Assembly (NCBI GenBank): GCA_016860845.1
Contig: BOKF01000057.1
Coordinates: 1 to 54,328, forward strand
DNA length: 54,328 nucleotides
Source of the DNA: Chloroflexota bacterium
GTDB lineage: Bacteria; Chloroflexota; Anaerolineae; 4572-78; J111
Direction of reading: 5' to 3'
Made by a program: the position numbers and the translations under genes. Shown here piece by piece: positions 24,928 to 31,819 of the stretch. Under the pieces are notes generated by a model. The model saw nothing but the letters and a program-made list of their open reading frames with translations. It searched no databases and was not told the origin of the DNA. Numbering within the stretch: position 1 is the first letter of the stretch; each line of letters begins with the position of its first letter.

Positions 24928-26036
24928 GAGCCAACACTTAAGGGCAGGCTGAAGCGGATGGTTGTTCCCTGGCCATCACTCTGGGCCGAGATTTCACCGC
25001 CGTGAGCAGTGACGAGATTCTTGGCAATGGCTAATCCCAGGCCGGTTCCCCGCGAATTGCCCGCTTTGTAAAAACGATCAAAAATGTAAGGTAGAACTTC
25101 CGGGGAAATGCCCGTCCCGGTATCGCTGACGGCAACTGTCACCCGCTGTTCACCGGCGTTGAGTTGGCCTGTCACCTGGACCCGTCCCCCGGAAGGCGTG
25201 TGGCGCAGAGCATTGGCGATCAAATTCGCCAGCACTTCGCGGATGCGGACGGGGTCAATTTCTAACAAGGGCACCTCCTCAGCGATGGCGGCATTTAATT
25301 CAACATCCGCTGCCTCGGCTTGAGCACGAAATGAAGCGAGGGTCTCGCTGGCGAGGACGCTCAAATCGGTCGGTTCACGATGAAGATGCAGCGCGCCGCT
25401 TTCCGCTAAAGCCAGGGTGCGCAGGTCGTCAATGAGCCGGGCCAGCACATGGGTGTCTTCCAGGATCGGCCTGAGATGAGCATCGTCGCGGGGATAGACG
25501 CCGTCAAGCAGTCCTTCAAGATTGCCTTGAATTACGGTTAACGGTGTGCGCAGCTCGTGGGTCACATCGGCCAGCAGATTGCGGCGCTGAGTTTCGTCCA
25601 GTTGCAAGTGTTCAACCATGGCATTGAAGGCCCGCAACAGGGCGCGGACCTCGTAGGGACCGCGTTCCATCACCCGAGCAGAGTAATCCCCACTTTCCAC
25701 CCGCCCGACCGCCTCCATTAGCTCGCCAATCGGCGTGGTCACCCGCTGGAGCAGCCGCGCCAGCAGCACCAAGCCGACCAGGGCGATCACGAAACCGCCA
25801 CAAAAGAGGAAAGGCGATGGGCCATGCCAGGTATCCGGTCTCGTTGAACCGACGAAGGTAAGCCAGGAAGTGAAGGCGCCAACACCGGCGGCGAGTATCG
25901 CCAGAATCACGAACAGGCCGATAATTTTCCACAAGAAAACGCGGCGGTTTCTCCGCCAGGGCGGTCCATGCGGCGGCCATGGTTCATCGTCGGGCCACCA
26001 GGGCGGGCGGCGGCGGGGGCGAAAATGAGGCGGCAT
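24924..26036 (-). CDS. Sensor histidine kinase (HAMP, HisKA, HATPase)
   Basis: 370 residues. A Pro/Trp/Arg-rich cytoplasmic start (about 1-32), two membrane helices (about 34-62 and 76-96) with a very short outer loop, HAMP (about 97-148), HisKA with phospho-His H160 in DVTHELRTPL, and the ATPase with NALRHTPSGG, DTGTGIS and GTGLGLAIAK. All catalytic boxes are present. The short outer loop suggests sensing within the membrane or through a partner; the His/Trp-rich membrane protein upstream is a candidate. Order on the minus strand: membrane protein, response regulator, cloverleaf element, this gene, rqcH. Confidence 0.92.
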   Translation of the reverse strand: MPPHFRPRRRPPWWPDDEPWPPHGPPWRRNRRVFLWKIIGLFVILAILAAGVGAFTSWLTFVGSTRPDTWHGPSPFLFCGGFVIALVGLVLLARLLQRVTTPIGELMEAVGRVESGDYSARVMERGPYEVRALLRAFNAMVEHLQLDETQRRNLLADVTHELRTPLTVIQGNLEGLLDGVYPRDDAHLRPILEDTHVLARLIDDLRTLALAESGALHLHREPTDLSVLASETLASFRAQAEAADVELNAAIAEEVPLLEIDPVRIREVLANLIANALRHTPSGGRVQVTGQLNAGEQRVTVAVSDTGTGISPEVLPYIFDRFYKAGNSRGTGLGLAIAKNLVTAHGGEISAQSDGQGTTIRFSLPLSVGS

Positions 26037-26065
26037 CAGCTACTCATCGTAATTGTTCAGAATAT

Positions 26066-26143
26066 GTTTTAAAAGCTCAGCTTGGATTGACAAATCCAAG
26101 CCACCTCTGCCGGATATAGCTATCCGGCCGGAGCTTTTAAAAC
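26066..26143 (-). repeat. Cloverleaf-like element between response regulator and kinase
   Basis: A perfect 13-bp outer stem GTTTTAAAAGCTC (26066-26078) / GAGCTTTTAAAAC (26131-26143) encloses two perfect hairpins: GCTTGGATT/AATCCAAGC with a 4-nt loop (26080-26101) and GCCGGATA/TATCCGGC with a TAGC loop (26109-26128). All stems are exact, giving a three-way junction in DNA or RNA. It may control kinase level relative to the regulator, or be a mobile palindromic repeat. Confidence 0.7.
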
Positions 26144-26169
26144 AAGCTCTCAGGTGCGGCGCACCTGTT

Positions 26170-26850
26170 CTATTCATCAGCAAATTTATACCCAACTCCA
26201 TACACCGTTAAGATATAACGCGGTTCGCGAGGGTCCGGCTCCAGTTTGCGGCGAATATTTTTGATGTGCGCGTCAATGGCCCGCTCGTATGACTCAAAGG
26301 CGACGCCATGAACGGCATCCAGCAGTTGTGAGCGGGTGAAGATGCGCCCCGGCTGGCGGGCCAGCGCGGCGAGCAGTTCAAACTCGGTCGGGGTCAACTC
26401 GATCAGTTGGTCGTCCAAAGTTACCCGCATGCGCGGCACGTCAAGCGTTACCTGGCCAATGCGGATCAATTCTTCCGTCACGGGTGTTGCTTCAGCCCGG
26501 CGCAGCACTGCCCGGATGCGGGCAATCAGTTCCTTGGGGCTGAAGGGTTTGGTCAGATAGTCGTCCGCGCCCAACTCCAGGCCGACCAGCTTATCCGACT
26601 CCTCGCCCCGCGCGGTGAGCATGATAATGGGCACGTTTGACTCTTTACGCAGGGCGCGGGTTACGTCGAGGCCGTCCATGTCGGGTAAGCCCAAATCCAA
26701 AACGATTAAATTGGGTTTCTCTGAACGAGCAATGGCCAGGGCGGCTTTGCCGGTTTCGGCGGTCAAGACGATACAGCCGGCGTGTTCCAGGTAATCGCGG
26801 GCGAGTTGAAGAATTTTAACTTCGTCATCAACAACGAGAATGGTTTTCAT
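26170..26850 (-). CDS. OmpR/PhoB-family response regulator
   Basis: 226 residues. Receiver with DDE (8-10), phospho-acceptor D52 (IVLDLGLPDMDG), T79 (MLTARGEESD) and K101 (LTKPF); winged-helix output domain at about 130-224 (ELTPTEFELLAALARQPGRIFTRSQLLDAVHG...RAIDAHIKNIRRKLEP). Complete and normal in length. It should be phosphorylated by the kinase encoded after the cloverleaf element. Targets are unknown; the adjacent membrane protein and rqcH are possible. Confidence 0.93.
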   Translation of the reverse strand: MKTILVVDDEVKILQLARDYLEHAGCIVLTAETGKAALAIARSEKPNLIVLDLGLPDMDGLDVTRALRKESNVPIIMLTARGEESDKLVGLELGADDYLTKPFSPKELIARIRAVLRRAEATPVTEELIRIGQVTLDVPRMRVTLDDQLIELTPTEFELLAALARQPGRIFTRSQLLDAVHGVAFESYERAIDAHIKNIRRKLEPDPREPRYILTVYGVGYKFADE

Positions 26851-26898
26851 CTTCGTTTTCGATTAAGGCAACTCCAAGAAAATAATTATCCAAAGTCC

Positions 26899-26967
26899 GT
26901 GATACGTAATGCGTGATGCGTGATGGTATCCAGGCAAGATTTCTTACGCATCACGTATCACGCATCA
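26899..26967. repeat. Imperfect inverted array of CGTGAT/GCGTGAT units
   Basis: Left arm GTGATACGTAATGCGTGATG (26899-26918) continues with further 7-nt units; the right arm at 26944-26967 (ACGCATCACGTATCACGCAT) is its approximate reverse complement. A low-complexity intergenic repeat between the membrane protein and response regulator genes. The related 7-nt array at 30091-30111 suggests a family. Confidence 0.55.
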
Positions 26968-27118
26968 AGTCGGTGAGAACAATTGGATGATTTAAATCTT
27001 GGAACTGCCTAACCAACTGTTTTTCAAGTGTGGTCATTTTCATCGCGACAAATCCTTTTTTGAGAGGAGAAACGCCTGATACTCGACGTTTCCCCCCTCC
27101 TGTTGACCTGCCAATCCC

Positions 27119-27532
27119 TCAACTTTCCACCGACGACGGCGGGGTTTGCTCCGCGCCCTGATTATGGGCCTGGCGATGCCACTCGTCAAACATGGGTGGG
27201 ACGCCCTTATTCCAGGGACCATGCCGCCAGCTATGCCCTCGGTCCCACGGCCCGCCCCAGACCAGTCCACGCACCAGCAAAAAGATGAGCAGGATGAATA
27301 ACAACGGCCCGAAGCAGCCAAAGAAACCAAAGCCAAAGGGCCGGGGATGCCAGAACGGCCCGCCGTAGTAGGGGTACAGTCTGGCTCCTTCTTCCGGCGT
27401 AAGCGCAGCCAGTTTGCCGCTCTCAGCCAAACCCTGGGCGACCCCGACGTTATAAGCAACTACGCCCAAACTCGCCGCGCCGGCGATCAAGACCAGCGCC
27501 AACAAAACACCTAAAACAATTCTCCTGTTCAC
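27119..27532 (-). CDS. His/Trp-rich small membrane protein
   Basis: 137 residues from GTG at 27532 (MNRRIVLGVLLALVLIAG), chosen for AAAGGAG 8 nt upstream; an ATG 14 codons earlier is not supported. An N-terminal membrane segment, then an outside region rich in Tyr, Pro, Trp, His and Gly (YPYYGGPFWHPRPFGFGFFG), a second membrane helix (PLLFILLIFLLVRGLVWG), and a tail with DRGHSWRHGPWNKG and EWHRQAHNQ. Not a recognised family. The position just upstream of a response regulator and kinase suggests a sensing or metal-binding accessory, which is inference. Confidence 0.7.
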   Translation of the reverse strand: MNRRIVLGVLLALVLIAGAASLGVVAYNVGVAQGLAESGKLAALTPEEGARLYPYYGGPFWHPRPFGFGFFGCFGPLLFILLIFLLVRGLVWGGPWDRGHSWRHGPWNKGVPPMFDEWHRQAHNQGAEQTPPSSVES

Positions 27533-27651
27533 AGTTGTTTCTCCTTTCACTCCGACAGGAATTTTATTTTTCAACTTTGTGAACAGGAGTGTAAGGCTCG
27601 ATTGTGAACCAATTGTGAAGCAGCGATGGAGGTCTTGCGGAGGCTAAAAGA

Positions 27652-28707
27652 TCAAAACAGGGCTAACTTGGCCGCCAAATCTGCGGCGGTATCATTGCCA
27701 CGCATCCGAATGCGTTTGAGTTCGAACCGATGGTTAAAGGATTGCTCAAGACCCCACTGGGTTGTGACCGCCCCCCAAAAATTGGCCGACTCCAATACTT
27801 TGATCGTCAGCTCGTCGTAGCGGCCGGACGGGTAGCAGAAAAAGCGAACCGGCTCGCCAATCCGTTCTTCAATCGCTTCTTTGGAACCGAGGATTTCATA
27901 GACTAGGAAGTCCACATCTTTGCCGGTCAAATCGGAGTGGCGGTAGCTATGCGAACCGAACTCCATTCCGGCTTGATGCATTTCCTTAACCATGTCCCAG
28001 GAAAGATAATCTACATTGTTCTCGTCAATGGGTTGGGTAAAGACAAAAAAAGTGGCCGTATAGCTGTATTTGCGCAGCAGGGGAAAAGCGTGCTCATAAT
28101 GGTCGCGATAGCCGTCATCAAAAGTAAGAATAATGGGCTTGGGCGGAAGAGTCGTTTTTTCACTGAGGGCCAAGGATAGCTGCTCTAGGGAAATAGTTTC
28201 ATAGCCTTCCTGGCGCAAGTAAGCCAACTGGGCTTCAAATTGGTCGGGCGTGACAGACAGATCGCGGCGAATAACGTCGGCGCCGGCAGGCGGGACAGAG
28301 AGGTAATGGTACATCAGAATTGGCACCCGCAGGGTCAAGCCTTTGGCGGTGGGGGTTGGCTCCGGGGTGGGGGTATCGGTGCTGGTGGGTGTCGCCGAAG
28401 GTAAAGGAGGCTCCGTTGGAGTGAGGGTGCCGGTAGGCGTCTCGGTGGCGGTGGGGGTGCGGGTGGGGCTGGGGGTAAAGGTCGAGGTAGGGCTGGGGGT
28501 CGAACTGGGGCTGGGGGTAAAGGTAGGGGCCGGGGTTGAGGTAAAAGTGGGACGGCGGGTGAGGGTTGGCGAGACAAGAAGGCTGGAAGAGGCAGACCCT
28601 GGATTATAACCGGCGACAAAGCCGAGGCCCATTTGAAGGCCCACAACGACGAATAACAAGGGGGCAACAAACCAATAGCGAGCTAAAGCCCGCACTTTTG
28701 ACTTCAC
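27652..28707 (-). CDS. Exported polysaccharide deacetylase with Thr/Pro-rich linker
   Basis: 351 residues. N-terminal membrane anchor (YWFVAPLLFVVVGLQMGLGF), a long linker of T-P-S-x repeats (about 45-125), then a carbohydrate esterase 4 domain: VPILMYHYLS, ILTFDDGYRDHY with the catalytic DD, HSYRHSDL with the metal-binding His pair, and FFCYPSGRYDE. It should remove N-acetyl groups from a cell-wall or exopolysaccharide outside the membrane. The linker is typical of cell-surface anchoring in Chloroflexota. It follows xseB on the same strand at 88 nt. Confidence 0.92.
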   Translation of the reverse strand: MKSKVRALARYWFVAPLLFVVVGLQMGLGFVAGYNPGSASSSLLVSPTLTRRPTFTSTPAPTFTPSPSSTPSPTSTFTPSPTRTPTATETPTGTLTPTEPPLPSATPTSTDTPTPEPTPTAKGLTLRVPILMYHYLSVPPAGADVIRRDLSVTPDQFEAQLAYLRQEGYETISLEQLSLALSEKTTLPPKPIILTFDDGYRDHYEHAFPLLRKYSYTATFFVFTQPIDENNVDYLSWDMVKEMHQAGMEFGSHSYRHSDLTGKDVDFLVYEILGSKEAIEERIGEPVRFFCYPSGRYDELTIKVLESANFWGAVTTQWGLEQSFNHRFELKRIRMRGNDTAADLAAKLALF

Positions 28708-28795
28708 AAACGATGTCCTTACTGATAATGCAAATCCAGATCAAATTTGGAGTATACGTGGGGTTAAAGAGGCTGTCAAAGTCACGGCACCGTAT

Positions 28796-29032
28796 CTATT
28801 CCTCATCAAAATCCACCAATTCGCCGGAGGGGGCCAGAGTTTTGATGCGCAACTCGGCGCTATCTAACTGCCGGTTGCAGTACTGAGCCAGGACCATGCC
28901 GCGCTGATAGAGCGCCAGGGCTTCTTCCAGCGGCAAATTGCCAACCTCCAATTTCTGCACAGTTTCTTCCAATTCACGGTAGGCTTGTTCAAAGCTCAGT
29001 GTTTCGAGGGTGAGTTGGCTCTTTTCATTCAT
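28796..29032 (-). CDS. xseB: Exodeoxyribonuclease VII small subunit
   Basis: 78 residues, the normal length. Signature: LSFEQAYRELEETVQKLEVGNLPLEEALALYQRGMVLAQYCNRQLDSAE. A helical hairpin subunit that binds XseA. The xseA gene is upstream on the same strand, but an epimerase gene lies between, which is unusual because the two are commonly adjacent and overlapping. A GGCGGTCG-rich inverted repeat precedes it. Confidence 0.92.
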   Translation of the reverse strand: MNEKSQLTLETLSFEQAYRELEETVQKLEVGNLPLEEALALYQRGMVLAQYCNRQLDSAELRIKTLAPSGELVDFDEE

Positions 29033-29054
29033 AAGATATTCCTCTTGCGGCCTG

Positions 29055-29118
29055 ACCGCCGACCACCGACGGCCGACCGCTAAACGATGCAGTGGTCAGC
29101 GGTCAATCGTCGGCGGTC
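29055..29118. repeat. GGCGGTC-rich inverted repeat at the epimerase end
   Basis: GACCGCCGAC...GACCGC on the left and GCGGTC...GTCGGCGGTC on the right form an imperfect inverted repeat. It lies between epimerase and xseB and supplies the last codons of the epimerase (PPTIDR), so its insertion may have changed that C-terminus. Confidence 0.5.
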
Positions 29119-30058
29119 GTTTTTCCCACGCCAGCGACCACTCAATTGCCCGCTTGATTCCCTCCGCAAAAGATACCTGTGGCTGGTAGCCCAGCATTGT
29201 TTTAGCCCTGGTCAAATCGGCTGCGTAGAAATTGATCTCGCCCGGCTGGATAGGCTGGTCAATGATGGTCGGGGTGACACCCAGGTTGGCGGCGATGGTT
29301 TCGGCCAGTTGCACCAGGGTCGCCGGGCTGCCGGAACTGAGGTTAAAGGTTTCATTAACTACTTCGCCGGTGAACAATTTGTCAATACCCAGCATCAGGC
29401 CGTTAATACAGTCGTCCACATAGGTAAAATCTATCATCTTGCTGCGGCCGTAGATGGTCACCGGCTCACCCCGGCGCATCTGGTCAATAAAAATATGCAG
29501 CACACGAGTCATGCGTTCGATATCGTTGTCATAGCGGCCGTAGACATTACTCAGGCGAAAGACCAGGTACTTGAGGTCATAACAGTTAGCATAGGCATAA
29601 ACCAACATTTCGTCTGCCATTTTGTAGGCGGCGTAGGGGCTGAGGATATGGAAGACATCCGTGGTGTCTTCGGCCACCTGGGGCGGGGTCGGGCGGCCAT
29701 AAACCTCCCTGGAACTGCTAAAAATGATGGGCAAGTTCTGGCTGCGACAATACTCCAGCACATGAAAGGTAATTGTCGTATTTTCGTGGGCGCGGCGGGG
29801 GTCTTTGACCAATTCGTGAACCTTGGCGTTAGCCGCCAGATGGACCACCAAATCGGGCCGATCAAAGCCGGGTTGGATTGAAGCAATTTCCGCCGGGTCG
29901 GGCATGCTTTCAGCCAAGTTATGTTGCAAGGCAGGGATTTGATCCGTCCAGGTATTTTGGCGTTTGTCAATACCGACAACCAGATTTCCTTTTTGCATGA
30001 GGGCCAGGCACAAATTGGTGCCGATTTGCCCGCTGCTGCCGGTGACTAGAATTTTCAA
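29096..30058 (-). CDS. NAD-dependent epimerase/dehydratase (extended SDR)
   Basis: 320 residues. N-terminal NAD motif VTGSSGQIGTNL, LAAN at about 75, the active-site Ser in IIFSSSREVYG and the Tyr-Lys pair in SPYAAYKMADEM. The C-terminal substrate part is complete (FNLSSGSPATLVQLAETIA). It would act on a nucleotide sugar, as GalE-type enzymes do; the exact substrate is not readable. It sits between xseA and xseB and may be a transferred insert; the genes on both sides share its strand. Last residues are encoded by a palindromic repeat. Confidence 0.88.
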   Translation of the reverse strand: MKILVTGSSGQIGTNLCLALMQKGNLVVGIDKRQNTWTDQIPALQHNLAESMPDPAEIASIQPGFDRPDLVVHLAANAKVHELVKDPRRAHENTTITFHVLEYCRSQNLPIIFSSSREVYGRPTPPQVAEDTTDVFHILSPYAAYKMADEMLVYAYANCYDLKYLVFRLSNVYGRYDNDIERMTRVLHIFIDQMRRGEPVTIYGRSKMIDFTYVDDCINGLMLGIDKLFTGEVVNETFNLSSGSPATLVQLAETIAANLGVTPTIIDQPIQPGEINFYAADLTRAKTMLGYQPQVSFAEGIKRAIEWSLAWEKRPPTIDR

Positions 30059-30090
30059 GGTAGTTTCTCCGAGATGATAATTTTCCTATT

Positions 30091-30111
30091 GCGTATTGCG
30101 TGTTGCGTAAG
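30091..30111. repeat. Three tandem TTGCGTA-like heptamers
   Basis: TTGCGTA, TTGCGTG, TTGCGTA in exact 7-nt tandem between xseA and the epimerase. Similar TGCGT-rich units lie at 26899-26967. Spacing is 7, not 11, so it is not read as a SARP site. Confidence 0.5.
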
Positions 30112-30116
30112 GCACA

Positions 30117-31349
30117 TCATGTTTCAGGGTGAAGCCTCGCTTTGGGACTCACTGTTGCTCCAAACTCTCCGCCACTTACTTTGACCACAATTTCATCGTC
30201 CTGGCTCACTTGAGCCGTCTGGGTAACAACAAGCTGCCCCTTTTGCACAATGGCATAACCGCGGGCCAGGGTAGCCTGGGGATTGAGCGTGTCCAGGCGC
30301 GCCGCTAAAGTTTTCACCCGCTCCTGCTGGAGTGAGAGATAGTGCTGCACCGTTCGGCCCGCCCGGCTAACCAGGGTATCAAGCCGCTGGCGATAGTTGT
30401 TGAGGGTGGCTTGGGGCGAAATCCGGCTCAAAGCCCACTGCTGCCGAGTGACATCGGCTCGGGCCGAGGCAACCTGCTGCCGGGCGGCATCCAGCAAAGC
30501 CAATTGCTGAGCATAGATCACCCGTTTGAGTTCCACTTTATCGGGTGTGACCAATTCGGCGGCGGCAGAGGGGGTGGGAGCGCGCACGTCGGCCACAAAA
30601 TCGGCGATGGTGAAATCAACCTCGTGGCCGATGCCGGTAATGAGCGGAATGGGGCAGGCCGCTATCGCCCGGGCCAAACGCTCGTCGTTAAACGCCCACA
30701 AATCCTCCAGGCTGCCACCGCCCCGGGCCAGAATGATGACATCCACCTGCTGCTGCGCAATCGCAGCCAGTGCGGCCACCAGTTGCAGCGGGGCGCTCTC
30801 GCCCTGCACCTGCGCCGGCGCCAAAATGACCTCGGTGATGGGATAGCGCCGGCGCAGCACGTTGAGGATATCGTGCAAAGCTGCCCCCGTCGGCGAAGTG
30901 ACCAGGCCAATTTTCCGCGGAAAGGATGGCAGCGGCTTTTTCAACTCGGCGTCAAACAAGCCCTCCGCCGCCAGCTTGGCTTTAATCCGTTCAAACTGGG
31001 CCGCCAGCGCCCCCTGCCCGGCGGGCTGCAAATCGTCTACATAAAATTGATAATTGCCGCCGGCTTCGTAAACGGAGACCCGGCCATGGGCCAGCACCGC
31101 TTCGCCTTCCCGCTGGGGCAGGTAAACCAGTTGGCCTGCCTGCGAGCGCCAGATGACGCAGCGCAGACTGGCGGCGGCGTCCTTAAGGGTGAAGTAAATG
31201 TGGCCCGACGTGGCCGCCTTCCAGTTGGAAATTTCCCCTTCCAGCCACAGGTCTTGCAAGGTCAGGTCGGCCTCAAGTTTGCGGCGGATATAGGCATTAA
31301 TCGCGCTCACGCTGAGCACACGGGGGGCATAGTCAAAAAGTGGGAGCAT
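30117..31349 (-). CDS. xseA: Exodeoxyribonuclease VII large subunit
   Basis: 410 residues. N-terminal OB fold (LSVSAINAYIRRKLEADLTLQDLWLEGEISNWK, GHIYFTLKD) followed by the catalytic region (RKIGLVTSPTGAALHDILNVLRRRYP, IILARGGGSLEDLWAFNDE, GIGHEVDFTIADFVADVRAPTPSAAAE) and the coiled-coil C-terminus. All expected motifs are present. Cleaves single-stranded DNA with XseB. Close to the family length, slightly short. Confidence 0.94.
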   Translation of the reverse strand: MLPLFDYAPRVLSVSAINAYIRRKLEADLTLQDLWLEGEISNWKAATSGHIYFTLKDAAASLRCVIWRSQAGQLVYLPQREGEAVLAHGRVSVYEAGGNYQFYVDDLQPAGQGALAAQFERIKAKLAAEGLFDAELKKPLPSFPRKIGLVTSPTGAALHDILNVLRRRYPITEVILAPAQVQGESAPLQLVAALAAIAQQQVDVIILARGGGSLEDLWAFNDERLARAIAACPIPLITGIGHEVDFTIADFVADVRAPTPSAAAELVTPDKVELKRVIYAQQLALLDAARQQVASARADVTRQQWALSRISPQATLNNYRQRLDTLVSRAGRTVQHYLSLQQERVKTLAARLDTLNPQATLARGYAIVQKGQLVVTQTAQVSQDDEIVVKVSGGEFGATVSPKARLHPET

Positions 31350-31367
31350 GTTGGATTTTATATTTAT

Positions 31368-31664
31368 CTATCCAACCAAATAATCCACAATACGCAGTTC
31401 ATCATTGATGGCGCACTTATCTGGATCCCAGACAAGCATGGTACGACTTTGATTGATCTCATATTTCTCTCGCTCGCCGGGCAGCGCATTATAAAGTGTA
31501 GGAATCCACCATAACGGTATGGATCGTTCATCCATTAATTCGATGTGAATATACTTATCGTCAAAACGCACCCGGTGGATACGAGCCTCTCCCGGAAAGG
31601 TATAAGCCGAAACAGGATATTGAATCTTGTATCGTTTAATATCAATCAAGCTGCCCTCTTCCAA
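31368..31664 (-). CDS. DUF2442 domain protein
   Basis: 98 residues. The pattern RIHRVRFDDKYIHIELMDERSIPLWWIPTLYNALPGEREKYEI matches DUF2442 (strands, then D-x-R-x-I and P-x-L-x2-A). There is no ATG near the start: TTG at 31664, or TTG at 31649 with GAGG 5 nt upstream and perhaps better. Usually a small stand-alone protein found with DUF4160 partners in toxin-antitoxin-like pairs; no partner gene is seen here. Located just upstream of xseA. Confidence 0.75.
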   Translation of the reverse strand: MEEGSLIDIKRYKIQYPVSAYTFPGEARIHRVRFDDKYIHIELMDERSIPLWWIPTLYNALPGEREKYEINQSRTMLVWDPDKCAINDELRIVDYLVG

Positions 31665-31681
31665 TATCCTTGGGACTCATG

Positions 31682-31819
31682 TTAATTACAGGAGTTACGC
31701 AGTTGAAGGATTTGCCCCCCTCTAACTCTCCCCAGAGGGGGGAGAATTAGCTTAAGTCCCTCCCTTTGGGAGGGATTTAGGGAGGGCTTTTCCACCCACC
31801 GCGTAAATCCTGTTAATTA
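31682..31819. mobile_element. MITE-like element with terminal inverted repeats
   Basis: Ends CAGGAGTTACGC (31689-31700) and GCGTAAATCCTG (31801-31812) are inverted repeats matching at 11 of 12 positions. Both sides carry TTAATTA (31682-31688 and 31813-31819), a likely target duplication. Inside are C/G-run palindromes (CCCCTC...GAGGGG and CTCCCTTTGGGAG) but no coding sequence. Size about 124 bp. The transposase acting on it is not in the window. Confidence 0.7.

Noticed and set aside
26066..26143. Possible tRNA, because of the cloverleaf-like folding
   Set aside because: Only two inner arms, a 13-bp outer stem, no T-loop motif and no anticodon arm.
30091..30111. SARP-type operator before the epimerase
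   Set aside because: The period is 7 nt, not 11 or 22, and no -10 element follows at the right distance.
30342..31514. 390-codon open frame opposite xseA
   Set aside because: Antisense to xseA and part of DUF2442, with no recognisable fold.
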